Shown here: piece after piece, positions 1 through 7,420 of the stretch
Layout: every line of letters starts with the position of its first letter
Position numbering within the stretch: position 1 is the first letter of the stretch
Source of the DNA: Chondrinema litorale
GTDB taxonomy: Bacteria; Bacteroidota; Bacteroidia; Cytophagales; Flammeovirgaceae
DNA length: 64,000 nt
NCBI RefSeq assembly: GCF_026250525.1
Contig: NZ_CP111043.1
Location: 372,001 to 436,000, forward strand
Reading direction: 5' to 3'
Program-made: the position numbers and the translations under genes
Notes under the pieces: generated by a model
The model's database searches: none
What the model was told of the DNA's origin: nothing
The model's input: the letters and a program-made list of their open reading frames with translations, nothing else

Positions 1-135
1 AATTGCCATTATAAGAATGGTATAAGCTACTAAAATGAATAAATCAATCAGATAGGCGATAATTCTATCCCCCAAAGTACCTGGTTGATAGGTAATGTAA
101 ACATTCTGTGTAGTTTCTACTCTTATTCCTGACAT
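1..135 (-). CDS. RDD family membrane protein, N-terminal 45 residues only
   Basis: Reading the minus strand from an ATG at 133-135 gives an open frame that runs off the left edge of the window. The 45 visible residues begin MSGIRVETTQNVYITYQPG and continue with LGDRIIAYLIDLFILVAYTI, which is the start of an RDD domain: the Arg-Asp of the first helix (GDRIIAYLID) followed by a hydrophobic transmembrane segment. RDD proteins are small polytopic membrane proteins, often of unknown function; some have been linked to ion transport. It is divergent from murF, with about 250 bases between. A TAAATTTG element on the minus strand at 179-186 could be its promoter. The family call is fairly safe although most of the protein is missing. 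Confidence 0.7.
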   Translation of the reverse strand, partial: MSGIRVETTQNVYITYQPGTLGDRIIAYLIDLFILVAYTILIMAI

Positions 136-178
136 TTAAATTTTATTTTCCTTTTATATTTGAAAATTACTGAACAAT

Positions 179-186
179 CAAATTTA
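179..186 (-). promoter_or_regulatory. putative -7 element (TAAATTTG) for the RDD gene
   Basis: Read on the minus strand this is TAAATTTG, matching the Bacteroidota primary-sigma -7 element TAnnTTTG. Transcription would start near 172, leaving a leader of about 37 bases before the ATG. No convincing TTG is seen at the -33 distance. Confidence 0.4.
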
Positions 187-324
187 GCATCAACAATTAA
201 TTTTATGCATTTAAATTAACTTATTCTAAAATTTAGCTAGAATTTAGTGACTTAAAAAATTAATTATTCAGTTAATATCTGAACATCATTTTTTTAAAAT
301 TAATATTCGAAACTGGAATATTCA

Positions 325-355
325 TTGAAATAATACTACTATCCAAATATTTTTT
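325..355 (+). promoter_or_regulatory. candidate murF promoter
   Basis: A TTG at 325-327 is followed after 20 bases by TATTTTTT at 348-355, one base off the TAnnTTTG -7 element. This would place the transcript start about 25 bases before the murF ATG. A perfect TATATTTG lies further up at 155-162 and would give a leader of roughly 215 bases. The sequence alone does not decide between them. Confidence 0.3.
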
Positions 356-384
356 TAGCGACTCTAAACATTAATTCAGCCACC

Positions 385-1674
385 ATGCAAACAGAAGCAC
401 TTTATCAACTCTATAAACAACACCCAATAATTACCACAGATACACGCAAAATAGAACATGGTTCTTTATTTTTTGCACTAAAAGGTCCAAGGTTTAATGG
501 AAATGAATATGCCACCGAAGCTTTGCAAAAAGGTGCAGAATATGCAGTAGTTGATGAAATCGCTGATGAAAATAAAGCGAATGAAAAATTAATTTTAGTT
601 GATGATGTTTTAACAAGTTTGCAACAATTGGCTAATCATCATAGAAATCAAATGAAAATTCCTGTAATAGCCATTACAGGCTCTAATGGAAAAACTACTA
701 CCAAAGAATTACTCTATCAGGTTTTATCTAAGAATTATAAAACATTTGCCACTCCGGGTAATTTTAACAACCACATAGGTTTACCAATCACTATATTACA
801 AACTCCAGCTGGTACAGAAATGCTCATTCTCGAAATGGGCGATAACAGCTTAGGAGAAGTAGATGCGCTTTGCAAAATTGCTAATCCAGATTTAGGTCTA
901 ATCACAAACATTGGTAAAGACCATTTAGAAGGTTTCGGATCATTCGAAAATAATATTAGAGCTAAGAGCGAATTGTTTAATTATCTCATCCAAAATGGTG
1001 GTAATGCATTTATTCCTTCTAAAGATGACATTTTATTTAATATGTCTAAGAGGTTTAAAGAACCTATTCTTTATGGAAAAGAAGGCAACTTTTCTTATTT
1101 GAAGTTTAACGAAGAATCTGTTTATGTGAGCTTCGAAACCGAAAATGAAAACACCTATCAATCTAAATTATTTGGAGCTTTCAATTTTGCTAATATAGAA
1201 GCCGCATGGTGTATCGGAAAATATTTTAATATACCCGAAAGTTTGCTCTCTGAAGCTGTGTGTAATTATGCTCCTACAAACAATCGCTCTCAAATTGTTG
1301 AAAAAGGAACCAATACCTTACTACTCGATGCATACAATGCAAACCCTTCGTCGGTAAGTGCTGTACTACAAAGTTTCATAAACATGAAAAATCCAAAACA
1401 GAAATTAGCCATTTTAGGCGACATGCTTGAGCTAGGAGAAATTAGTAGTGAAGAACATTTTGAAATTGCCAAACAGGCTTGCAATGCCAAATTAACTAGT
1501 TTTTTCTGCGGTTCTTTGTTTTTTGAACATAAAAGCAGCTTTCCAGAGGCTACTTTCTTCGAAAAGAAAGAAGAACTCGCCGCTTTTTTACAAAAAAGAA
1601 AATTAGAAAGTCATTTTATTTTATTGAAAGGATCAAGAGGAATTAAGCTCGAAACACTGCTGGATTATCTATAA
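385..1674 (+). CDS. murF: UDP-N-acetylmuramoyl-tripeptide--D-alanyl-D-alanine ligase MurF
   Basis: MurF is the last cytoplasmic Mur ligase: it joins D-Ala-D-Ala to UDP-MurNAc-tripeptide using ATP. The 429-residue protein has the usual three-domain length. The N-terminal part (about 15-90) carries the TDTRKIEHGSLFFALKG segment that binds the UDP substrate. The ATP-binding loop TGSNGKTTTK lies at about 98-107. The central domain has the GNFNNHIGLP and LEMGDNSLGEVD segments typical of MurF, and the C-terminal domain has LLDAYNANPSSVSAVL and LAILGDMLELGE. The ATG at 385 is the first in frame and gives a family-typical N-terminus. It stands alone, not in a mur/dcw cluster, which is common for MurF in this phylum. 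The call is very secure. Confidence 0.97.
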   Translation: MQTEALYQLYKQHPIITTDTRKIEHGSLFFALKGPRFNGNEYATEALQKGAEYAVVDEIADENKANEKLILVDDVLTSLQQLANHHRNQMKIPVIAITGSNGKTTTKELLYQVLSKNYKTFATPGNFNNHIGLPITILQTPAGTEMLILEMGDNSLGEVDALCKIANPDLGLITNIGKDHLEGFGSFENNIRAKSELFNYLIQNGGNAFIPSKDDILFNMSKRFKEPILYGKEGNFSYLKFNEESVYVSFETENENTYQSKLFGAFNFANIEAAWCIGKYFNIPESLLSEAVCNYAPTNNRSQIVEKGTNTLLLDAYNANPSSVSAVLQSFINMKNPKQKLAILGDMLELGEISSEEHFEIAKQACNAKLTSFFCGSLFFEHKSSFPEATFFEKKEELAAFLQKRKLESHFILLKGSRGIKLETLLDYL

Positions 1675-1792
1675 TATGCTAATTCCTGACATGTTCAGAC
1701 TACACTGAAAAATCAATGCGTTAGAATCATAAGAATCTGAATCTAAAGAACTAACAGATTAATTCCAATCAAAAAGTTACTATGTCAGGCTT

Positions 1793-2227
1793 ATGAAACT
1801 TTATACAGAAGTTAGAAATAATAAGGGGAAAGTAAATTTCAGATTGCTTTTCAATGAAGACAAAAAGATAATCCAAACAATATGGCTGGGCTACCAGCAG
1901 ATGGACGACATTAAAAGAGGCGTTGCAAAAATAATTAACTTTTTAAATGAAAATCCTGATCACTACTACGGACATATTAATGATGTATCTGGACTAAAAA
2001 AACTTTGGTCTGCGAAAAAAGATAAGTTCGGTGGTGTATTTGTGCCCAACATTAGAGCATTAGGAATCACCTATCAGGCAGAAATTAAATCAGATGAACA
2101 ATTACTAGAATCTCCTGATAATCATTATCCATTAATTAATATTGGAGATATTGGTTACAATATTTTTAAAACCGTAGATGATGCCATGCTTTGGCTAATA
2201 GGCCAAAATCAACTACATTTGGTTTAA
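1793..2227 (+). CDS. conserved-looking hypothetical protein, 144 aa
   Basis: I do not recognise this protein. It is a soluble 144-residue polypeptide without signal peptide or membrane segment. The first half resembles an antiparallel sheet (KLYTEVRNNKGKVNFRLLF); the middle holds a helix (QMDDIKRGVAKIINFLNEN); the C-terminus ends in another helix (VDDAMLWLIGQ). The overall pattern recalls small STAS-like or SpoIIAA-like folds, but this is only an impression. The ATG at 1793 overlaps the stop of a four-codon ORF beginning at 1782 (ATG...TTATGA). It lies 118 bases after murF on the same strand and is followed by a strong terminator at 2285-2311, so it could end a murF transcript. Confidence 0.75.
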   Translation: MKLYTEVRNNKGKVNFRLLFNEDKKIIQTIWLGYQQMDDIKRGVAKIINFLNENPDHYYGHINDVSGLKKLWSAKKDKFGGVFVPNIRALGITYQAEIKSDEQLLESPDNHYPLINIGDIGYNIFKTVDDAMLWLIGQNQLHLV

Positions 2228-2276
2228 TCTTAATTTGATAACACCTCTATTTTCACATAGATAGAGAAAGATTATA

Positions 2277-2284
2277 TATTTTTG
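2277..2284 (+). promoter_or_regulatory. putative -7 element (TATTTTTG) upstream of the GH3 gene
   Basis: TATTTTTG fits TAnnTTTG. It directly abuts the hairpin at 2285-2302, so a transcript starting the usual few bases downstream would begin inside the hairpin's left arm. It may therefore be a chance match or a promoter whose product escapes the terminator. No TTG is visible at the -33 distance. Confidence 0.3.
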
Positions 2285-2311
2285 CCACGCATAATAGCGT
2301 GGTTTTTTTTT
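2285..2311 (+). terminator. intrinsic terminator between the 144-aa gene and the GH3 gene
   Basis: CCACGC (2285-2290) pairs perfectly with GCGTGG (2297-2302) around an ATAATA loop, followed directly by nine T residues (2303-2311). This is a textbook Rho-independent terminator. It is 58 bases after the upstream stop codon and ends only 14 bases before the GH3 start codon, so it could also act on the GH3 leader. Confidence 0.8.
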
Positions 2312-2325
2312 GAAAAAATTTTAAC

Positions 2326-3825
2326 ATGGGGATAAGATCGAAACTGAGTAAACCTTTTGCAGCATATATTAACTACCAACAAAAAAAATGGACTTCTCAA
2401 CCTGTTGAAACTCAACAAAAGGTAATGCAAAAATTGGTAAGCAAAGCCAAAAATACCTTATTTGGGAAAGACCATCAGTTCAGTGAGATCAATAGCTATC
2501 AAGACTTTAAAGAGGCTGTTCCTGTAAGAGATTATGAAGCTTTAAAGCCCTACGTCGAAAAAGTAACCAAAGGAGAACGTGATATACTTTGGCCAGGAAA
2601 ACCTGTTTATTTTGCAAAAACATCAGGAACCACCTCAGGTACTAAATATATTCCTATAACCAAAGATTCTGTTCCAAACCATATAAATTCTGCCAGAAAT
2701 GCTTTACTCAACTACGTGCATGAAACTGGCAATTCTGCATTTTTAGATAAAAAACTAATCTTTTTATCTGGTAGCCCAATTCTAGACACCAAAGGTGGAG
2801 TACTTACAGGAAGACTTTCTGGCATTGTAAATCACCATGTACCTGGTTATTTGCGCACCAACCAGATGCCATCTTACGAAACAAACTGTATTGAAGACTG
2901 GGAAGACAAGCTCGACCACATTATAGAAGAAACTTTAAAAGAGCCTATGTCTCTTATCTCTGGTATTCCTCCTTGGGTGCAAATGTATTTTGATAGAATT
3001 CAGGCTAAAACTGGCAAAAAGATTAAAGATGTTTTCCCAGAGTTTTCTGTGTTTGTTTATGGTGGAGTAAACTTTGAACCATATAGAGAAAAGCTTTTCG
3101 ATTCTATTGGGAAGAAAATCGATTCTATTGAGACTTATCCTGCTTCTGAAGGGTTTATCGCCTATCAAGATACCCAAACCGAAGAAGGTTTATTATTACT
3201 TCTCAATACAGGGATTTTCTTTGAGTTTATTCCAGCAGAGGAGTATTTCGATGAAAACCCTACCAGACTGAGCATAGCAGATGTGGAACTTGGCAAAAAC
3301 TATGCACTCATTATTAATTCTAATGCTGGCTTATGGGGCTACTCTATCGGTGATACGGTAAAATTTGTTTCTAAGGAGCCTTACAGATTATTGGTAACAG
3401 GTAGAATAAAGCATTTTATCTCGGCATTTGGTGAGCATGTTATTGGCGAAGAAGTCGAAAAAGCTTTAAGCTATGCGCAAAACAAACATCCCGAAACCAA
3501 GATATCAGAATTTTCTGTTGCTCCTCAAGTAAAAGTAGGTGAAGGTCTACCCTACCACGAATGGTTAATTGCTTTTGAACAACTTCCAGAAAACATAGAA
3601 AGCTTTGCAGATGATATAGATAGCAAGCTTTGCGAATTAAATAGTTACTACGACGATTTAATTAGTGGAAATATTTTAAAAAGGCTGGTTATAACTCCCC
3701 TCCAAACAGATGCATTCCAGAGTTATATGAAATCTATTGGCAAGTTAGGAGGGCAAAATAAAGTGCCTCGTTTAGCCAATGACAGGAAGATTGCTGATGT
3801 AATAATTAAGTGGAAAAAATATTAA
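2326..3825 (+). CDS. GH3 auxin-responsive promoter family protein (acyl-adenylating enzyme)
   Basis: The 499-residue protein belongs to the GH3 branch of the adenylate-forming enzymes, best known from plants, where they activate hormone carboxylates with ATP and join them to amino acids. The three GH3 nucleotide motifs are visible: the phosphate-binding loop KTSGTTSGTK at about 98-107, the YPASEGFIAY segment near 267, and the SNAGLWGYSIGDTVKF segment near 335-350 with the conserved Gly-Asp. The C-terminal part (ISAFGEHVIGEEVEKAL onward) is the mobile lid. Length matches bacterial GH3 proteins; no signal peptide is present. Substrate is unknown; bacterial members are widespread in Bacteroidota and not tied to auxin. 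It stands alone, separated from the upstream gene by a terminator. Confidence 0.92.
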   Translation: MGIRSKLSKPFAAYINYQQKKWTSQPVETQQKVMQKLVSKAKNTLFGKDHQFSEINSYQDFKEAVPVRDYEALKPYVEKVTKGERDILWPGKPVYFAKTSGTTSGTKYIPITKDSVPNHINSARNALLNYVHETGNSAFLDKKLIFLSGSPILDTKGGVLTGRLSGIVNHHVPGYLRTNQMPSYETNCIEDWEDKLDHIIEETLKEPMSLISGIPPWVQMYFDRIQAKTGKKIKDVFPEFSVFVYGGVNFEPYREKLFDSIGKKIDSIETYPASEGFIAYQDTQTEEGLLLLLNTGIFFEFIPAEEYFDENPTRLSIADVELGKNYALIINSNAGLWGYSIGDTVKFVSKEPYRLLVTGRIKHFISAFGEHVIGEEVEKALSYAQNKHPETKISEFSVAPQVKVGEGLPYHEWLIAFEQLPENIESFADDIDSKLCELNSYYDDLISGNILKRLVITPLQTDAFQSYMKSIGKLGGQNKVPRLANDRKIADVIIKWKKY

Positions 3826-3976
3826 AAATCACCAGATTTTTTTACATTAGGGAAGAAATAAGAATCAAACAACTGATAAAAGCAGCATTGAACCCCACAT
3901 AGGGTATCAAGTGTTAAATAAGGTAAACGTATAGGCTAATATAAGACTGTTAACATTCTCGATGTGCCTTTTTTAG

Positions 3977-3984
3977 TAAATTTG
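3977..3984 (+). promoter_or_regulatory. putative -7 element (TAAATTTG) for the small membrane protein gene
   Basis: TAAATTTG matches TAnnTTTG. The expected transcript start near 3990 leaves a leader of about 30 bases before the ATG at 4021. Upstream there is no clear TTG, only a TTAAC at about the right distance. Together with the terminator at 4223-4252 it makes the short ORF a complete transcription unit. Confidence 0.45.
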
Positions 3985-4020
3985 AAAAAATAACCAAACA
4001 TCCACTTAAACTTAAAAGCT

Positions 4021-4194
4021 ATGGCTGAACAAGTGAAAGAAAAAGAAGATAAGTTAGAAAGAGAAGATGATTATTATACTGGTATTGAGCCATATATGTC
4101 AAGAGATTCAGAATTAATGATATCTTTTGTTATTGTGCTAGGTGCGATAGTAATTCTGGTAGGATCTATTATTTACGCTCAAGATTTACTTTAA
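4021..4194 (+). CDS. small single-helix membrane protein, 57 aa
   Basis: An ATG at 4021 opens a 57-codon frame ending in TAA at 4192-4194. The N-terminal third is highly charged and rich in Glu/Lys (VKEKEDKLEREDD), followed by a short tyrosine-containing stretch and one strongly hydrophobic segment at about 34-52 (MISFVIVLGAIVILVGSII), ending AQDLL. It is therefore probably a single-pass inner-membrane protein with the charged tail in the cytoplasm. I do not recognise a family. The reality of the gene is supported by a TAAATTTG element 37 bases upstream of the start and a strong terminator 28 bases after the stop, which together bracket exactly this ORF. Small subunits of membrane complexes look like this, but nothing nearby suggests a partner. 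Confidence 0.7.
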   Translation: MAEQVKEKEDKLEREDDYYTGIEPYMSRDSELMISFVIVLGAIVILVGSIIYAQDLL

Positions 4195-4222
4195 TCATCT
4201 ACAATCTTATCTGTAAAAAATT

Positions 4223-4252
4223 AAAGGTATCTGTTCTTAGATACCTTTTTTT
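4223..4252 (+). terminator. intrinsic terminator of the small membrane protein gene
   Basis: AAAGGTATCT (4223-4232) pairs over 10 bases with AGATACCTTT (4239-4248) around a GTTCTT loop; the T run continues to 4252. Confidence 0.85.
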
Positions 4253-4338
4253 ATTCCATTTCATTGGAGTTTTTCATCAATTGTATCTCAGAAATAATAT
4301 TACTCCAAAATTATCCTTTCAATTAACTTATTAATTTA

Positions 4339-4346
4339 TAAATTTG
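4339..4346 (+). promoter_or_regulatory. putative -7 element (TAAATTTG) for the metalloprotease gene
   Basis: TAAATTTG fits the -7 consensus and lies 49 bases before the ATG at 4395; a TTTC sits about 19 bases further up in place of the -33 TTG/TTTG. Confidence 0.4.
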
Positions 4347-4394
4347 GATTACTTGAATGAATACTAATTATTCTTAATAAATTACTATTTTTTT

Positions 4395-6890
4395 ATGAGA
4401 TACCCCCTACAACTTTTACTACTCCTATTCACTAGCAGTATTTCATTTTTTGCGCAACCTTCCATTGCTCAAAGAAACAAAACTCCAGAAACCAGTGCTA
4501 CCAGTCAAAATACGATTGCGGATAAAACCAAAGGCATGAAAGCCTACGAAGGTCATTTCAATTTCTATTGGGACGAAAAAACTGGCAAAATTTGGCTTGA
4601 GATAGATAAATTTGATGAAGAATTTCTTTACGTAAGTTCACTTTCAGCAGGTGTTGGTTCTAACGACCTCGGTCTCGATAGAGGCCAATTGGGTGGCAGA
4701 CACATTGTGAAATTTGAAAGAACTGGTCCAAAAATATTATTAATTGAACCAAACTACGAATACAGGGCCATTAGTGATAACGAAGACGAAAAAAGATCTG
4801 TAGAACAGGCTTTCGCCAGATCGGTATTAGGGGGATTTGATGTAGCCGCAGAATCTGATGGAAAAGTTTTGGTGGACGTGTCTAAATTCTTCATGAGAGA
4901 TGCACATGACGTTGCAGGTAGATTGAAAGGAAGAAAGCAAGGTGCATACAGATTAGATGAAAACCGCAGTGCTTTTTATCTACCAATGTTGAAAAACTTT
5001 CCGAAAAACACAGAAATAGAAGCGACGCTTACTTTCGCTGGTGATGCAACTGGTCGTGAGATCAGATCAGTAACTCCAACTGCAGATGCTGTAACAGTAA
5101 GACAGCATCATTCATTTGTTGAGTTACCAGACGATAACTACAAACCAAGAAAATTTGACCCAAGAGCAGGGTTCAATGGCATTTCATTTATGGACTATGC
5201 CACTCCTATTTCTGAACCTATTGTAAAACAGTATATATCCAGACACCGTCTGGAAAAGAAAGATCCAAGTGCAGCAATTAGCGAAGCGGTTGAGCCAATT
5301 ATCTATTATTTAGATAGAGGCGCACCAGAACCAGTAAGATCGGCACTATTAGAAGGTGCATCTTGGTGGAACCAAGCATTCGAAGCTGCAGGTTATAAAG
5401 ACGCTTTCCAGGTGAGATTACTTCCCGAAGGAGCAGACCCTATGGATTTACGCTACAACGTAATCCAATGGGTCCACCGCTCCACCCGGGGGTGGTCATA
5501 TGGTTCCTCTGTAAGAGATCCAAGAACTGGAGAAATTATTAAAGGACACGTATCATTAGGCTCTCTACGTGTTCGCCAAGATTATTTAATAGCAGAAGGT
5601 TTAGTTGCTGCTTACGAAGAAGGCAAACCTATTTCTGAAGAAATGCTCGAAATGGCATTGGCAAGACTAAGACAGCTTTCTGCACACGAAGTTGGCCATA
5701 CTTTAGGACTAATGCACAACTTTGCTGCCTCTCCTAAAGATAGAGCTTCTGTAATGGATTATCCACATCCACAAATCGACCTAAAGAAAGATGGTACTGT
5801 AACATTAGCAAATGCATATGATACAGGCATTGGCGAATGGGATAACATAACCATTGCTTATGGTTATCAGGATTTTCCAGAAGGAACAGATGAAGAAGCT
5901 GCTTTAAACAAAATTGTAGACGATTACATTAAAGATGGTTTTGTTTTTATTTCTGATGCTGATGCTAGAGCTTCTGGTGGAGCGCATCCTACCGCTCACT
6001 TATGGGATAGTGGAAAAAATGCAGCCGAAGAACTAAACAGACTGATGGAAATCCGCCAGAAGATTTTAGATAATTTCTCGATGGATAAAATTAGAACTGG
6101 TATGCCTAAAGCTACTTTAGAAGAAGTATTAGCACCTATGTACATGTTACATCGCTACCAAATAGATGCGGCTTCTAAAATGCTCGGTGGTATGAATTAT
6201 ACTTTCGCAGTAAAAGGAGACAAACAAGTAGTTACAGAAATTGTAAGCCCTTCTGAACAACAAAAAGCATTAGATGCACTTTTAAATACGCTTTCTCCTA
6301 AAGCACTTACATTATCAGAAGAACTGATAAAAAATATTCCGCCTCGCCCAGCGGGTTATCCTAGAACAAGAGAAACTTTTAAAGCAAGAACCGGAGTTAG
6401 CTTTGATCCAGTATCTGCCGCAGAAACAGCCTCTAACGAAACTTTTCGTTTTATTTTCCATCCACAAAGAGCTGCTCGTTTGGTTGAATTCCACAGTAGA
6501 GATGCTAAATATCCGGGATTGGGAGAAGTAATCGACGAAGTTTTAGACTACACAATTACTGATGCAAAAAGCACCAGTGGTTTAGAAAAAGAAATACAAA
6601 TGCTTACAGGCAAATTAGCTGTAAGACATATTATGAATCTTGCTGGTGACGAAAGTTCTGCAGCACAGGTAAAAGCGATTTCGATGTTGAAATTAAATGA
6701 GTTGAAAGAATACCTCGATGCTACTAAAAAAGACAGTACCGAAGAACAAGCTCATTATTTTTACCTATCGCAAGAGATTGCTAAGTTCTTAAGAAACCCA
6801 GGTAAAATTGACATTACAGCTCCTCTATCTCCACCAGATGGTTCTCCAATTGGTATGGACATTATGTGTGGCGAAGATTACACTTGGTAA
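4395..6890 (+). CDS. secreted zinc-dependent metalloprotease (DUF5117/DUF5118-type)
   Basis: The 831-residue protein begins with a signal peptide (MRYPLQLLLLLFTSSISFFAQ) and is therefore exported. The catalytic signature HEVGHTLGLMH lies at 431-441: two His and Glu of HExxH plus the third His of the extended metzincin-type motif HExxHxxGxxH. A methionine-turn candidate, SVMDYPHP, follows at about 452-459. The N-terminal 300 residues, with MKAYEGHFNFYWDEKTGKIWLEI and the GQLGGRHIVKFERTGPKILL stretch, match the DUF5117/DUF5118 region that accompanies this catalytic domain in Bacteroidota. The C-terminal 250 residues are helical. It probably degrades proteins outside the cytoplasm; the substrate cannot be read from the sequence. 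It is monocistronic, with its own promoter candidate and a 17-bp terminator hairpin. Confidence 0.93.
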   Translation: MRYPLQLLLLLFTSSISFFAQPSIAQRNKTPETSATSQNTIADKTKGMKAYEGHFNFYWDEKTGKIWLEIDKFDEEFLYVSSLSAGVGSNDLGLDRGQLGGRHIVKFERTGPKILLIEPNYEYRAISDNEDEKRSVEQAFARSVLGGFDVAAESDGKVLVDVSKFFMRDAHDVAGRLKGRKQGAYRLDENRSAFYLPMLKNFPKNTEIEATLTFAGDATGREIRSVTPTADAVTVRQHHSFVELPDDNYKPRKFDPRAGFNGISFMDYATPISEPIVKQYISRHRLEKKDPSAAISEAVEPIIYYLDRGAPEPVRSALLEGASWWNQAFEAAGYKDAFQVRLLPEGADPMDLRYNVIQWVHRSTRGWSYGSSVRDPRTGEIIKGHVSLGSLRVRQDYLIAEGLVAAYEEGKPISEEMLEMALARLRQLSAHEVGHTLGLMHNFAASPKDRASVMDYPHPQIDLKKDGTVTLANAYDTGIGEWDNITIAYGYQDFPEGTDEEAALNKIVDDYIKDGFVFISDADARASGGAHPTAHLWDSGKNAAEELNRLMEIRQKILDNFSMDKIRTGMPKATLEEVLAPMYMLHRYQIDAASKMLGGMNYTFAVKGDKQVVTEIVSPSEQQKALDALLNTLSPKALTLSEELIKNIPPRPAGYPRTRETFKARTGVSFDPVSAAETASNETFRFIFHPQRAARLVEFHSRDAKYPGLGEVIDEVLDYTITDAKSTSGLEKEIQMLTGKLAVRHIMNLAGDESSAAQVKAISMLKLNELKEYLDATKKDSTEEQAHYFYLSQEIAKFLRNPGKIDITAPLSPPDGSPIGMDIMCGEDYTW

Positions 6891-6909
6891 AACACCTAAA
6901 CTCATAACA

Positions 6910-6943
6910 AAAAAGGCTTCTAATTATAATTAGAAGCCTTTTT
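6910..6943 (+). terminator. intrinsic terminator of the metalloprotease gene
   Basis: A perfect palindrome of 17 bases per arm is centred between 6926 and 6927, with the core GGCTTCTAATTA/TAATTAGAAGCC flanked by A and T runs. The symmetric A/T flanks allow function in both directions. Confidence 0.85.
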
Positions 6944-7002
6944 GTTTCCTCATTTTACTAGTGAGCTTCAGTTTATTAATCGATCTGATAACAAAGAAAA
7001 AT

Positions 7003-7350
7003 ATGGGAATTTCAATATTAAAGATAGATTGCTTTACAAACACTTCATTCAGTTATGAAAATGTTATAGCAAACTTAAAAAAACAACTTAAAGAGGAAAT
7101 CCAGATTTCGCATAAAAAAATCACAATTGAATCTATGGAGAGATTTGAATTGGGAATAAAACATGGTCTAATTGATCCTTTAGAAACACCGCATTTAGAA
7201 TCTGGGATTATTGAATTTGGGAACTCATGTTATATTGAGTTTAGAAGGTATTCGAATAAATTTGAATTAGAGTTAGACACTTCAACAAATACTAAGAAAT
7301 ATGCAGATGCTATTGCTTTGATTTTAAAAGATTTGTGTGTTAAAAAATAA
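7003..7350 (+). CDS. hypothetical protein, 115 aa
   Basis: I do not recognise this protein. An ATG at 7003 gives 115 residues starting MGISILKIDCFTNTSFSYE. The frame is open further up to a GTG at 6961, but that start lies only 17 bases from the terminator hairpin and gives an implausible hydrophobic N-terminus, so I prefer the ATG. The protein is soluble, with two helices (NVIANLKKQLKEEIQ and KKYADAIALILKDL) and a central charged region containing short beta-like stretches (SGIIEFGNSCYIEFRRY). There is no signal peptide. It lies between the metalloprotease terminator and the convergent lptD gene. It could be a small regulatory or immunity-type protein, but nothing in the sequence supports a function. 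Confidence 0.6.
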   Translation: MGISILKIDCFTNTSFSYENVIANLKKQLKEEIQISHKKITIESMERFELGIKHGLIDPLETPHLESGIIEFGNSCYIEFRRYSNKFELELDTSTNTKKYADAIALILKDLCVKK

Positions 7351-7392
7351 TCTTACATGATCCCTTTAACTGTAAAAAAGAAGCAAGAAAAC

Positions 7393-7419
7393 AGCCTTTT
7401 TAAGGCTATTTAAAGCCTT
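7393..7419. terminator. overlapping hairpins between two convergent genes
   Basis: AGCCTT (7393-7398) can pair with AAGGCT (7402-7407), and the same AAGGCT can instead pair with AGCCTT (7414-7419). The two hairpins exclude each other and lie between the convergent 115-aa gene and lptD, so they probably serve as a two-way terminator. T runs are short, making this weaker than its neighbours. Confidence 0.5.
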
Positions 7420-7420
7420 A

